DNA of 64,000 bases from Lachnospiraceae bacterium (GCA_017503735.1 JAFVSN010000037.1:1-64000), one strand, 5' to 3'; counted from the stretch's first letter, positions 54,790 through 63,413 are shown. Program-made: numbers and translations. The notes: generated by a model not told the origin, from the sequence alone.

Positions 54790-55238
54790 CAGCTACGCAC
54801 CCCCTTGAAGATTTTAAACCCTACACGCTTCCGGGTATGGGTCTTGTTATAATACTTTTCATAATTTAACAGTAGCCCGTTAAACGTGGATGCGCTGTTA
54901 TTGTATCTCGCTGCTTCCCCGTTTGCTTCATCTATCTTCGCTTTAAGATATGCAACATAAAGCTCGTCATACGGGAATGGGACAAGAAGCTCTTTCGAAA
55001 GGTCCTCCGCTGTGTAACCGGCAAATTCTACCGGACCTGTCTCTTCCTCCGGAATCTCCTCTCCTTCTCGAAGAATAACAACCTTGTCTTCTTCCTTTTC
55101 GGCGGGCTGTTCGTACATATCAATGATGTCATTTTTAATGGATGCCTCTAAAACGGACAGCCAACGTAATTTTTCCTCAATACCGTACTGATTCGGTTTG
55201 GTTGCATCTACTCTGTTAATGCACTCTTCTATTATCAT
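54789..55238 (-). CDS. Head-tail adaptor-like protein
   Basis: A 149-residue helical protein starting MIIEECINRVDATKPNQYG, with FPYDELYVAYLKAKIDEANGEAARYNNSASTFN in the second half. Such length and content are typical of gp4-like (P22) head-completion proteins that join portal and tail. It overlaps the tail protein gene by one base. Confidence 0.6.
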   Translation of the reverse strand: MIIEECINRVDATKPNQYGIEEKLRWLSVLEASIKNDIIDMYEQPAEKEEDKVVILREGEEIPEEETGPVEFAGYTAEDLSKELLVPFPYDELYVAYLKAKIDEANGEAARYNNSASTFNGLLLNYEKYYNKTHTRKRVGFKIFKGVRS

Positions 55239-55257
55239 GACGTACCCCCTTCTAAGT

Positions 55258-55288
55258 AAAAAAGGGAAAGCCTACAGCTTCCCCTTTT
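55258..55288 (-). terminator. Terminator within the capsid-tail unit
   Basis: Minus strand: AAAGGGGAAGC, a short loop, GCTTTCCCTTTTTT-like run. It follows the 101-residue gene and may set high capsid over tail mRNA levels. Confidence 0.65.
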
Positions 55289-55301
55289 GCATCTCTTCTT
55301 T

Positions 55302-55607
55302 CTACTGCGGCTCTCTGAGTCCGTTCTTGTCGATATAATCAATAGCCGCGTCCTCGGCTTTCTCATTGTTCTCGATAATCTCTGCAAGACCTTCCGGAAC
55401 CTCGACATACTCTCCGCGCTTAATGATATAGTTCTTGAAATTATAGGAATAAAACTCGTCCTGGACGGCTTTCTGTCCTTTTAACTTCGGGAGCTTAATT
55501 CGCACGGTCTTCTCAGTGGTTGCTTTCTTCGAAGAACTTCTCTTCTTCTCAGTGGTTGCCGCTTCTGCTACGTTTGCTGTAACATTCTCTTCATTATTGT
55601 TTGCCAT
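55302..55607 (-). CDS. Small phage head protein
   Basis: A 101-residue protein with a charged, Lys/Ser/Thr-rich disordered start (TTEKKRSSSKKATTEKTVRI) and a compact C-terminal part (KRGEYVEVPEGLAEIIENN). Many phages have such a 'post-capsid' small gene of unknown or decoration role. AAAGGATG precedes the ATG. Confidence 0.55.
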   Translation of the reverse strand: MANNNEENVTANVAEAATTEKKRSSSKKATTEKTVRIKLPKLKGQKAVQDEFYSYNFKNYIIKRGEYVEVPEGLAEIIENNEKAEDAAIDYIDKNGLREPQ

Positions 55608-55630
55608 GCCTTATCATCCTTTCTTTAATA

Positions 55631-55655
55631 GGGAGCGGAAGGCGAACCCGCTCCC
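55631..55655 (-). other. Hairpin between capsid gene and the next gene
   Basis: GGGAGCGG and CCGCTCCC form a perfect 8 bp stem without a long T run; a weak terminator or an mRNA-stabilising 3' hairpin for the capsid message. Confidence 0.5.
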
Positions 55656-55668
55656 CTTAATATTATCC

Positions 55669-56691
55669 CTAGTTCTCCTCGTCGATATCGCCGTAGGAAG
55701 AACCGGATTCTACACGAATCATTCTCTCCTGGTAGAGAATCTTTGCACCGTGGCAGAACTTATATCCGATGGTGCTGAACTGTTCAAGCGGACCGCCGAT
55801 AGTTCCCTTCGGCTTAACGATCATCTCCATGCCTTCTCCCTCCGGATCAAGAACACCGTACGCCTTCTTACCAAAGAATAAGGTGGCATAAACAGCATTC
55901 GCGCCCCCGGCGGTTTCCTTGCCCCATACCTTAGCTTCGTTGCACTCGATAAAACGAACATTATGAAGCTTGCCGATTTCTCCTTCGAAAATCGGGGCTA
56001 CGGCGTTATACTTGTGGAACTCCTTCCACTCCTCGCTGTTGCGGAGGTCAAATGCAACGGACGGATGGATAATTGCAACATAGGAACCGTCAATAAGCGG
56101 TGCACGGTTCTTCTTTAACCAGGTGGCAGTCTTCGCAACCATCTCCGGAGTAAGTACGTCTGCGTTAGTAAGTGCCGCTCTGGACTCCTTACCGCCACAG
56201 TATGCAACAGAATTACCGGCAATAAGTACGTTTCTCGTAAGAGTGTCGTAAGTCTCGCCCTCTGCCGCACCCATCTCCTCGGTTGCGCCGAAAATAACAT
56301 CGTCGAAAGACTCCAACTCTAAGCGGTCGGATACTGCGGTGTAATCGCCGTGCTGAGTCGTTTCAGCCTCTAAGGAAATCATGCCGAAGCTCTTTCCTTC
56401 CGGAATAACACCCTCAGTAAGCGGGGTCAACGCCTTTGCAAAGGTCTTGAACTTTCTCCACTCGATCTTGTTGCCCTTCATCGGCTGCTTGTCACCGAAC
56501 TGAGTGAACACCATCTCCGCACGAGCATTTTCCAACAAAGTCTTGTTGTAGAAAGTCTTCATGGTCGGAGATAAGCTTGCCTGTGTGGTTACATTGACCG
56601 GATTTACGGTCGGAGTACCGGCAGTGGTACCCTGGGTAAAATCAGCGAATAACTGTAAGTTTACGCGATTCAATAAATGGTTCTTTCTCAT
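55669..56691 (-). CDS. Major capsid protein, N4-gp56 type
   Basis: A 340-residue capsid protein. The segment KTFYNKTLLENARAEMVFTQFG followed by GNKIEWRKFKTFAKALTPLTEGVIP and GDYTAVSDRLELESFDD is characteristic of N4-gp56-family capsid proteins (HK97 fold). The first 16 residues end in VNLQLFA, a match to the Prp cleavage motif, so the mature chain probably starts at Asp17. GGGAGAAAAA precedes the ATG. Confidence 0.9.
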   Translation of the reverse strand: MRKNHLLNRVNLQLFADFTQGTTAGTPTVNPVNVTTQASLSPTMKTFYNKTLLENARAEMVFTQFGDKQPMKGNKIEWRKFKTFAKALTPLTEGVIPEGKSFGMISLEAETTQHGDYTAVSDRLELESFDDVIFGATEEMGAAEGETYDTLTRNVLIAGNSVAYCGGKESRAALTNADVLTPEMVAKTATWLKKNRAPLIDGSYVAIIHPSVAFDLRNSEEWKEFHKYNAVAPIFEGEIGKLHNVRFIECNEAKVWGKETAGGANAVYATLFFGKKAYGVLDPEGEGMEMIVKPKGTIGGPLEQFSTIGYKFCHGAKILYQERMIRVESGSSYGDIDEEN

Positions 56692-56724
56692 TTTTTCTCC
56701 CTTCTGTGTACAGGGAGGTATTTG

Positions 56725-57672
56725 CTAACTTCCCTGTCGTTTCTTTCTTCTTTCTGCGTCTGCATATGCCCTAAGCTGTTCGAGGGACATCTTGCTGAAA
56801 TCTTCTTTCGTGGTTACGGCCGCAACACTTCCGCTGATGCCATTCTCTACCGGTCTTGCCTTGTTCGCCGCTACCGCTTGTGCGGTCTGCGACGTAATCT
56901 GCTGTGCGGCGTTCTGTACCGCACCGGACATTACCGACTCCCAATGACAAGCCATATAGGCCGCTGTAGTGTCGCCATTTGTCTGTAAGCACAGCTGACG
57001 AAACTTTTCATCCTTCATCTCGGACTCCAAGTCAAAGCCAGGGAAGCGGGCTTTGGTCTTTTCGGCGTTCCGCTGTAAAACCATCATGTGCTGTCGCAAT
57101 GCCTCCTGTCTCTGTCTCTCCTTTTCCTGTGCTTCCATCATCTGCACTTTGCGCTCCATTGTGACAAGCTTTCTTGCTTCCTCCGGAGAAATATCATGCT
57201 CCATTGCATAACTCTCGTAGTAGGAATCATCCGCATTCACCTTCTCGGCGAGGGATTCTAAGAAATTCTCTGCGGTAGTATCAACGCCGTACTTAGAAGC
57301 AACAGTTTCGAGAAGTCCCAACATCTGAGCGTTTTGCGCCTCAACGCCCTTGTACTTCTTCAAGCGGTCGCCTATGGTCTTCGCCATGTACGCCTCGTGC
57401 TCTTCCTTGTAATCGTCGCTCTTGATAAGCTCCGCATAGGTTGCCTTTTTCGCGCCTTCCTGTGGCTCCGTAGTGGTCGGTGCCTCTTCTTTCTGAACCG
57501 TAGGAGTGTGTTTCTCCACAGCCTCCTTATAGTTCTTTCTTGCCCGCTCCGGGATTACGGACGGAATTTCTACTCCGGAAGTTTCTCCACCTACTGCGCC
57601 ATCTCCACCGGCTCCACCATCGCCGCCTTCTCCGAAAAGCTGTAAGTTGAGGTTAAATAAATAATCACGCAT
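56725..57672 (-). CDS. Capsid scaffolding protein
   Basis: A 315-residue protein, disordered and Gly-rich at the start, then strongly coiled-coil and charged (ARKLVTMERKVQMMEAQEKERQRQEALR), ending basic (AYADAERRKKRQGS), as scaffolds do. It directly precedes the capsid gene. Its first 14 residues (MRDYLFNLNLQLFG) contain the same NLQLF motif as the capsid, so it should be cut by the phage Prp protease. AAAGGAG precedes the ATG. Confidence 0.82.
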   Translation of the reverse strand: MRDYLFNLNLQLFGEGGDGGAGGDGAVGGETSGVEIPSVIPERARKNYKEAVEKHTPTVQKEEAPTTTEPQEGAKKATYAELIKSDDYKEEHEAYMAKTIGDRLKKYKGVEAQNAQMLGLLETVASKYGVDTTAENFLESLAEKVNADDSYYESYAMEHDISPEEARKLVTMERKVQMMEAQEKERQRQEALRQHMMVLQRNAEKTKARFPGFDLESEMKDEKFRQLCLQTNGDTTAAYMACHWESVMSGAVQNAAQQITSQTAQAVAANKARPVENGISGSVAAVTTKEDFSKMSLEQLRAYADAERRKKRQGS

Positions 57673-57701
57673 ATAAAATGCTCCTTTCGTCTGTGCTATT
57701 T

Positions 57702-57715
57702 AGGGACACGAACCC
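57702..57715 (-). other. 5'UTR hairpin of the scaffold unit
   Basis: AGGG-N6-CCCT, placed between the promoter-like motif and the ribosome site; the same 15-base sequence recurs at 58884-58898. Confidence 0.5.
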
Positions 57716-57725
57716 TTATGAACTC

Positions 57726-57759
57726 AGCGTAACAAAGTAAATAATGTTTTTTCTAACCC
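57726..57759 (-). promoter_or_regulatory. Phage late promoter-like motif, copy 2
   Basis: Minus strand: GGGTTAG (57753-57759), 21 bases, TACGCT (57726-57731), ahead of the scaffold-capsid-tail unit. Confidence 0.6.
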
Positions 57760-57783
57760 CGAAAACAAAATTTTTTTTCATGC

Positions 57784-57811
57784 AAAAAGGACACCCTTTC
57801 GAGTGTCCCTT
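57784..57811 (-). terminator. Terminator after the Prp unit
   Basis: Minus strand: GGGACACTC, 5-base loop, GGTGTCC, then five Ts. Confidence 0.85.
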
Positions 57812-57851
57812 CTGCGTAGGATTGTATGATAAAAAGAATGAAATTTGTATA

Positions 57852-58139
57852 CTAAAGATCGATATCTTCAATGACTGCTCGTACTTCCAGAACGTGAAGG
57901 TATTCGCCCATACTGGACTGCTGTTGCCTTAACAAATCGGTCGGACAGTCGTGTGTCGGCATAGCCACACGCTTCGGACTGTCGTAATAATTTGTTCTCT
58001 CAGCAGCCTCAATCTTATTGTTAAAAGCCTTTAACCTTTCGTATCTGATTTTTGTCTGATAGTACTCAGCCTTGAACCTCTCCTTGTAATCCTGGCTATT
58101 CATCATTTCTACAGTATCCTTTAATTCAATGTTACTCAT
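57852..58139 (-). CDS. Small phage protein, helical
   Basis: A 95-residue charged helical protein with no recognised family (MNSQDYKERFKAEYYQTKIRY, LLRQQQSSMGEYLHVLEVRA). GGAGAATC precedes the ATG at 58139. Third gene of the short unit with the Prp protease. Confidence 0.55.
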   Translation of the reverse strand: MSNIELKDTVEMMNSQDYKERFKAEYYQTKIRYERLKAFNNKIEAAERTNYYDSPKRVAMPTHDCPTDLLRQQQSSMGEYLHVLEVRAVIEDIDL

Positions 58140-58155
58140 AATGATTCTCCTCTCT

Positions 58156-58473
58156 TTATTCAACAGTGAAATTGATGTAGTTCCCGTGCATATTCACAAG
58201 CAACTCAAAACCACATAACACGGTCCAATATGTTCTCTGCATCGTTGCAAGGAACGGCTTCTTCGGGACGCATGATACCAACACATCGCCCTCTTCAATG
58301 TTAATCACCGGTTCCTCTTCCAACATGCCTCTGCTTTCTTTTACAGCATAAGCGAGCTGATATGCGAGCATGGACACCGCACTACACACGATGTCCTTTC
58401 CCTTCTCCGCAGCTCCCGCGTGTCCTTTTATCGTGAGCTTTAATTCGCTCGGTTTAAATGTAACTTCTACCAT
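58156..58473 (-). CDS. prp: Prp-type cysteine protease encoded by the phage
   Basis: A 105-residue Prp protease. The signature KGHAGAAEKGKDIVCSAVSM gives the catalytic His18 and Cys30. In Firmicutes Prp removes the N-terminal extension (x-L-Q-F-F-A type) of ribosomal protein L27, and in Staphylococcus phages the host Prp trims scaffold and capsid. Here the phage carries its own copy, two genes upstream of a scaffold and capsid that both begin with NLQLF. GGAGTGTATC precedes the ATG. Confidence 0.88.
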   Translation of the reverse strand: MVEVTFKPSELKLTIKGHAGAAEKGKDIVCSAVSMLAYQLAYAVKESRGMLEEEPVINIEEGDVLVSCVPKKPFLATMQRTYWTVLCGFELLVNMHGNYINFTVE

Positions 58474-58482
58474 GATACACTC

Positions 58483-58854
58483 CTATTCCGCCGCAATGGT
58501 AATCGGTTTGTTTTCCCCCGGCTGCTGAACGGCAAATTTGAATCCTACGGTGCAGAAACCATCAAACTCCTTTTCAATGAACATCCACTCCGGATGTAAT
58601 TCTGCAAGCCGATGTAATTCTTCACAGATTTTATTGATAACTTCCTTTCTTGCCGCGGCTTTCTTTTCGTCTGTGAACTCGCCCTTGACCTCTACATAGT
58701 CTCCAAACTGTCTTACAAGTGGAGTACCGTCAATGAGTCTGATAAATTGTCTTCCGCTCTTGTCTTTGAACAAAGCCTTGTCATCTCCGAGCTTCTTTAC
58801 AAACTCCGCACCATCCATTTCCTCATACGCTTTTACCATTTCTTCAAAATTCAT
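58483..58854 (-). CDS. Small phage protein
   Basis: A 123-residue protein (MNFEEMVKAYEEMDGAEFVKKLG, RQFIRLIDGTPLVRQFGDYVEVKGEFTDE, MFIEKEFDGFCTVGFKFAVQQ) with mixed helix and strand and no known family. AAAGGAG precedes the ATG at 58854. First gene of the Prp unit. Confidence 0.55.
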   Translation of the reverse strand: MNFEEMVKAYEEMDGAEFVKKLGDDKALFKDKSGRQFIRLIDGTPLVRQFGDYVEVKGEFTDEKKAAARKEVINKICEELHRLAELHPEWMFIEKEFDGFCTVGFKFAVQQPGENKPITIAAE

Positions 58855-58883
58855 ATAGATTCTCCTTTCGTCTGTGTTGTTAT

Positions 58884-58898
58884 AGGGACACGAACCCT
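58884..58898 (-). other. 5'UTR hairpin of the Prp unit
   Basis: AGGG-N7-CCCT between the promoter-like motif and the ribosome site; identical to 57702-57715 in sequence. Confidence 0.5.
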
Positions 58899-58907
58899 TA
58901 TGTACCC

Positions 58908-58940
58908 ATCCTATCAAAACACTATTTGTTTCTCTAACCC
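58908..58940 (-). promoter_or_regulatory. Phage late promoter-like motif, copy 3
   Basis: Minus strand: GGGTTAG (58934-58940), 20 bases, TAGGAT (58908-58913), ahead of the Prp unit. Confidence 0.55.
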
Positions 58941-58950
58941 CAAAACAAAA

Positions 58951-58978
58951 AAAGACCACCCGTACAGAGTGGCCTTTT
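58951..58978 (-). terminator. Terminator after the portal gene
   Basis: Minus strand: GGCCACTC-loop-GGGTGGTC followed by a run of seven Ts. Confidence 0.85.
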
Positions 58979-58997
58979 ACTGTGATTTAATTTTGAT

Positions 58998-60974
58998 TTA
59001 TTCTGCCTGTGTGGATGCTCTCGCCTGTTCGCGTGAACGCTCAACATACGGATGCTCCGCCATTCCTCCGGAAATATTTACATCCCCACCTTGTGGGAGA
59101 GGTTGTCCGGATTGCGAAAGAATTGTTTGACCCACTCTCATTCCCTCGCGCGGGCTATATGCCTGTGCGTACTGTAACGCCAACTGCTGCCACATAAGCA
59201 CTTGCTGTTGTAATGTAACGTTTTGCTGTATCCGCTGTATAATTTCTTCTTTGTGGTTAAAATCCATCATCTGCAAACAAGCGAGTGCCTGGTCCGCCAT
59301 CTGCGGATTAAAGAACCCTTGTGAGTAGAAATTGAGCGCAAGTTCATTCATCTCCATCTTTTTGTATGGGTTTGCCTTTTCACTCGTAACCTCGATATCA
59401 AATTCCGGTAAGCGGTATCCTGTCTCATATCCCATGGTCTGCATCTTCTGCGGCTTAATACCAACGTTGCTGTACTCTATATACTGTTCCTGTCCGTTTA
59501 CGTCCGGTGCAATGCGGAAGGTACGCGGGACATCATAAAACTGTCGGATTAACTCAACAACAAGGTACACAACCTCTCGATATGCTCTGTGGAATGCCTT
59601 GTTACTACTTCGCGCATTCTTACCGGCTGTTTCCTGTAATGCCGCAATAGCAGAAGCAGCAGTCACACCGGATGGAGCAACACCGTTATTTGAATCCTGG
59701 TTGGATGTGATGTATTTCAACTCTTCGATTTTGTTGTTATACAGTTCCACATAAATCTGAGGAAGTTGGCAGTTATCAATCGGGCGGATGTTAGTCTCGT
59801 CAATGCTTCCAGTAACATGAACGATTTTCTTGCTGTAATCCGCAAATTCCTCCTCTTTAATGCTTCCATCGCCCTTAGAGAAGTACCGCGGTGTTGCGCC
59901 GGCCTTACCATTCTCCATGATTGCTTTGTTCATCTCGTCAATCTGAATCTGCGTGTCCCTTCCGATGTCTGTCAAGCCGTACCCGCAAAGGCTTCCCTCT
60001 ACCGGATACAGCGGTTGTACTACAAACGGGTACTTTGCATGGTCATACAATCCTCTTTCTGCAACACTCGGCTGACCGGTCGGAACTTCAATCTCAATAC
60101 CCGTGTCCGGATCCATTGTCTTTCTTAACGGAACCTCCGTCTCATTCTCTGTGGCGTACAAAACAATATCGTTTACATACTTTACAAATTGAAGCACGCG
60201 CTTTCCGTTGTACTCCGTATGATAATACCAATCAATTACCACGCTCTTTTCTGATGTATCAATATTTTCGTCATACAGATACTTTGCAAGGGTAATTCCA
60301 TTCCCTCCTAGCTTTCCGACACATTGTGGGTATCTCTGCTCTAACAAATCGTTATTCACAAGCTCCGTATGGAAAAGATGCGTCGAATCCTGTATGTTCG
60401 TAATGCCCGGCTCCCAAAACAGATTGATGAAGTCGATTTTCTTGATCGAAATATCTCCGAGACCGTTGTGCTTGCTTCCGTCCCAAAATACACCGTGGAC
60501 CCCTCCGCCTTGCTTTAACATATACCATGCATGATCGGAATAAGTTTCCTCGTATCTGTTCTGTTCCATGATTACCGGAATGATAGCAGACAGCTTCGCT
60601 GCTTCTCCCTTATCATCCCTCTGTCTCGGCTTTATGTTACAAGTCGGATACGAGTCCATAACATCGCTGTATCTGCTCTGAATACAACTCCATAGCCACG
60701 CAGTAGCCGGTTGGAACTCCTTCTCTGCATTCTCCTCGTCGATATACCGCCATTGCCGAAGCTTCCAGAACTCCTCGTTTGCAATTATCTTCTGCTCCAG
60801 TCTTGCTTTGCCGGCCTTATACTTCTTTAAAATATCGGATGCCCTCAAAACCTCGTCTGAACCAATCTTCTTCGGTTGCATGGATTGGGCTTCTCTTGCC
60901 ATCTTATTCTTTTTAAGCATGTCCATCTCTGCCGCCGCTCTCTGTAACAGTCTTTGTCTTTCCTTCCGCGCCAT
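58998..60974 (-). CDS. Phage portal protein
   Basis: A 658-residue portal protein of the P22-like class used by short-tailed phages: the dodecamer at one capsid corner through which DNA passes. Supporting features are ILKKYKAGKARLEQKIIANEEFWKLRQWRY near the start, the conserved TLPxE-like core (GLTDIGRDTQIQIDEMNKAIMENGKAGATPRYF), and the helical SGVTAASAIAALQETAGK clip region. GGGGG precedes the ATG; the gene begins three bases after the terminase stop. Confidence 0.88.
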   Translation of the reverse strand: MARKERQRLLQRAAAEMDMLKKNKMAREAQSMQPKKIGSDEVLRASDILKKYKAGKARLEQKIIANEEFWKLRQWRYIDEENAEKEFQPATAWLWSCIQSRYSDVMDSYPTCNIKPRQRDDKGEAAKLSAIIPVIMEQNRYEETYSDHAWYMLKQGGGVHGVFWDGSKHNGLGDISIKKIDFINLFWEPGITNIQDSTHLFHTELVNNDLLEQRYPQCVGKLGGNGITLAKYLYDENIDTSEKSVVIDWYYHTEYNGKRVLQFVKYVNDIVLYATENETEVPLRKTMDPDTGIEIEVPTGQPSVAERGLYDHAKYPFVVQPLYPVEGSLCGYGLTDIGRDTQIQIDEMNKAIMENGKAGATPRYFSKGDGSIKEEEFADYSKKIVHVTGSIDETNIRPIDNCQLPQIYVELYNNKIEELKYITSNQDSNNGVAPSGVTAASAIAALQETAGKNARSSNKAFHRAYREVVYLVVELIRQFYDVPRTFRIAPDVNGQEQYIEYSNVGIKPQKMQTMGYETGYRLPEFDIEVTSEKANPYKKMEMNELALNFYSQGFFNPQMADQALACLQMMDFNHKEEIIQRIQQNVTLQQQVLMWQQLALQYAQAYSPREGMRVGQTILSQSGQPLPQGGDVNISGGMAEHPYVERSREQARASTQAE

Positions 60975-60977
60975 AAT

Positions 60978-62423
60978 TTACCCCCTTCTGATAGCGTTGT
61001 ATTTGTGATATTTTCCATGCTCCGCATACTGATTCAGCGGGTCATGCATAGGCTTCTTCTTTGTTTCTATTACTCTCGGTGCAATCGGACGCATCATGCA
61101 GAAATAGCGAATTTCATCACATGCATGGTCTTCCAAATCAGAATCCAAATCCTCAACAACATGTTCATCAAACATCATCAACGGAATTGTTCGGATTGAA
61201 TCTTTGCACGTATCGAAAAAATATATCATCGCATATCCGTTCTCATCGAACTTCATGCGTTCTCTCACTTGCATCCATCCCGGTATTCTGTCGTTCACCC
61301 CAGGGTCAAACCAAAGCTGATGTTTCTCTGCTACCTCGGCAGCAGAAACGCCTCTTGAACCGTCCCATATGGAAGGATCTGCAACGCCTTGTATCGTCTT
61401 ACCCCTTAACCACGGATGCTCTCGCTCTATTTGTGCTATCTTCCCGAACATAGCCTCATTGCTCCACTTAACACCCTCGTTCGGTGTGCCGGTGCATCCG
61501 TACAGCTCCAATATCCGGTACGCAACACCTTCATAGTCCACGGCCCACCATCCGCATGAGAACGGTTTGCCATAACCCCAGTCATAGGACCGGTATATCT
61601 TCCAGTCCTTCGGAATCTCAAACGGCTCAATAACATGGGTGAACTTATGATCTTCCATTGCCTCTTCTTCCGTTATGCCGGCATCGTGACACATCTGCGG
61701 CTCCGGTGTGATACGGAACTCCTCGAAGTATGCACCCTCAAAGACATCCCATCTGCCTTCCAACCACGCCTTTCTGAGTTTCGGCGGTAACGCTTCAAGC
61801 TGTCTGATATAGTCTGGATCGCTCTCCATGAGTGCCTTATTATCCGTCACAAGAGACTGAATGAACTCATAGTCCTCTGGATACTCACCCTTCTCGTACT
61901 TCTTATCGATAAAGAGACGTTTAATGTATCCATGTCCGATTCCGCCCGGATTGCAAGTGTAGTACACGCGCTTCGGAAATCCGTTTACACCACGCACACA
62001 CGCTACAATCTTCTTAATCTGCGTCTCGGAAAGCTGTGTTGCTTCGTCCAGGAAGAGGACATCTACCTCAGTACCCTGATACCGGTCTACATCTTTCTCT
62101 GAGTCGCAGTATCGGAATAGGATGCGGCTCCCATTCTTGAACCGTATCTCCTTCTTGCTGTCGTTGTACCTCGCGATGCTTCCGGGCATTCCGCACTTAA
62201 GCAACTCTTTTAACGGATTGATATGGTTTTCTGTAAGCTCCGGATATGATTTACGGACAATCATTACCTTTATGCCGGCCCACCTCAAACACATGAGTAC
62301 CGCCTTGATTCTTACCACCCAGGACTTGCCGCCACCTCGCGCGCCGCCGAAGCAAACGTGCTTCTTCCTAGCCTTAAGGAACTTCTTCTGCTTTGGTGAT
62401 GGTTCCGGAATATCAATCTGCAT
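60978..62423 (-). CDS. terL: Phage terminase large subunit
   Basis: A 481-residue ATPase-nuclease that packages DNA into the capsid. Walker A is FGGARGGGKSWVVR (Lys33), Walker B VDVLFLDEATQL, the coupling motif YYTCNPGG, and an RNase H-like nuclease follows (YRSYDWGYGKP, VADPSIWDGSRG). The ATG at 62423 follows GTGAGG and overlaps the 3' end of the small subunit gene. Confidence 0.95.
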   Translation of the reverse strand: MQIDIPEPSPKQKKFLKARKKHVCFGGARGGGKSWVVRIKAVLMCLRWAGIKVMIVRKSYPELTENHINPLKELLKCGMPGSIARYNDSKKEIRFKNGSRILFRYCDSEKDVDRYQGTEVDVLFLDEATQLSETQIKKIVACVRGVNGFPKRVYYTCNPGGIGHGYIKRLFIDKKYEKGEYPEDYEFIQSLVTDNKALMESDPDYIRQLEALPPKLRKAWLEGRWDVFEGAYFEEFRITPEPQMCHDAGITEEEAMEDHKFTHVIEPFEIPKDWKIYRSYDWGYGKPFSCGWWAVDYEGVAYRILELYGCTGTPNEGVKWSNEAMFGKIAQIEREHPWLRGKTIQGVADPSIWDGSRGVSAAEVAEKHQLWFDPGVNDRIPGWMQVRERMKFDENGYAMIYFFDTCKDSIRTIPLMMFDEHVVEDLDSDLEDHACDEIRYFCMMRPIAPRVIETKKKPMHDPLNQYAEHGKYHKYNAIRRG

Positions 62424-63258
62424 AATCCTCACCACCTTTGATAACTACCGTAATCTCCGTATCCGTCTGCTCTTCCTTCGCTTCCTTACGCAACTTAGCA
62501 ATCCTTGCCTTTTGCTCCTCGGTTGCCAGATTCATATGTTCTGCAAGCCACTCCAGGGCTTTCATCTTGTCTGCAAGTTTAATTGATGCACCATTCTTTC
62601 CTTGCTTTACCTCTGCAATCAAGGTCCCGTCCACATCCGCGGACTTTTTAAACCGTACAACATTCACATCTTGCATAATAGCTGTTTTCTCTCCGGTATC
62701 TTCATCCTTTATCACTACCGGGCCAAACGCTCCCATTACCGGCACGGTCTCACGGCCAAACTCCACATAATCCGTTATGTCTGCAAATGCTATATCCATA
62801 AACTTCTGAAAGATGTCCTCTTCCTTTAAGAACTCTCGGTTTAGCTTTGCCTGTTTAAGCCTCTCTATTTCTTTCCTCACGCCATCTTTCGCCAACTGCC
62901 TATAACCTATGGCCGCCGCGGTCTCATGACTCACTCCATATGCCTTCTGATATGCCTTTGTTGCATTGAACGATCTCACATAGTAAACGCAAAATAACTT
63001 CTGTTTATCCGAAAGCTCCTCATTCTGCATTACAGTCTGTACCTCTTTTGAGGCTTCCGCGTTTACCTCTTCATTGCACCCTTTGTTTTTGGGTGCACCC
63101 TTTTCTTTTTTTGGGTGCACACCTTTTCTATCCCATTCATATCTCTTCTTCCACGATTTAACGGTGTCAATGGATACTCCGTATTTCTCGGCAATCTCTC
63201 TGTATTTCATGCCAAGCATATAATCATTTTCAGCCGCGCTACGTTTATCCGTATTCAC
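62413..63258 (-). CDS. terS: Phage terminase small subunit
   Basis: A 281-residue small terminase that binds the packaging start. N-terminal helix-turn-helix (MKYREIAEKYGVSIDTVKSWKKR), a Lys-rich linker, then SDKQKLFCVYYVRSFNATKAYQKAYGVSHETAA, the phBC6A51/terS-type core. The start is GTG; the copy at 63258 fits the ribosome site better than the one at 63261. It overlaps terL. Confidence 0.9.
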   Translation of the reverse strand: MNTDKRSAAENDYMLGMKYREIAEKYGVSIDTVKSWKKRYEWDRKGVHPKKEKGAPKNKGCNEEVNAEASKEVQTVMQNEELSDKQKLFCVYYVRSFNATKAYQKAYGVSHETAAAIGYRQLAKDGVRKEIERLKQAKLNREFLKEEDIFQKFMDIAFADITDYVEFGRETVPVMGAFGPVVIKDEDTGEKTAIMQDVNVVRFKKSADVDGTLIAEVKQGKNGASIKLADKMKALEWLAEHMNLATEEQKARIAKLRKEAKEEQTDTEITVVIKGGEDYAD

Positions 63259-63281
63259 CACCTTCCTTTCCTACTATCGAA

Positions 63282-63315
63282 AGCATATCAGAAGAAATGT
63301 GTGCATCTCTAACCC
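63282..63315 (-). promoter_or_regulatory. Phage late promoter-like motif, copy 1
   Basis: Minus strand: GGGTTAG (63309-63315), 21 bases, TATGCT (63282-63287), ahead of terS-terL-portal. Confidence 0.6.
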
Positions 63316-63339
63316 GGAAAAAAATATTTCAAAAACCTC

Positions 63340-63368
63340 TTGACATCGGTGTACACCTATGCTATAAT
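63340..63368 (+). promoter_or_regulatory. Early phage promoter with internal palindrome
   Basis: TTGACA (63340), 17 bases, TATAAT (63363), both consensus. The perfect 10 bp palindrome GGTGTACACC (63348-63357) fills the spacer and could be the site of a phage repressor. Confidence 0.8.
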
Positions 63369-63413
63369 GGACTCATAAGATACAGAAAACCACCCACCGA
63401 AAGGAGAAAAGAC

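Noticed and set aside
57744-57932. 62-residue plus-strand ORF in the phage late region
   Set aside because: It spans a minus-strand terminator and promoter-like motif and has no ribosome site.
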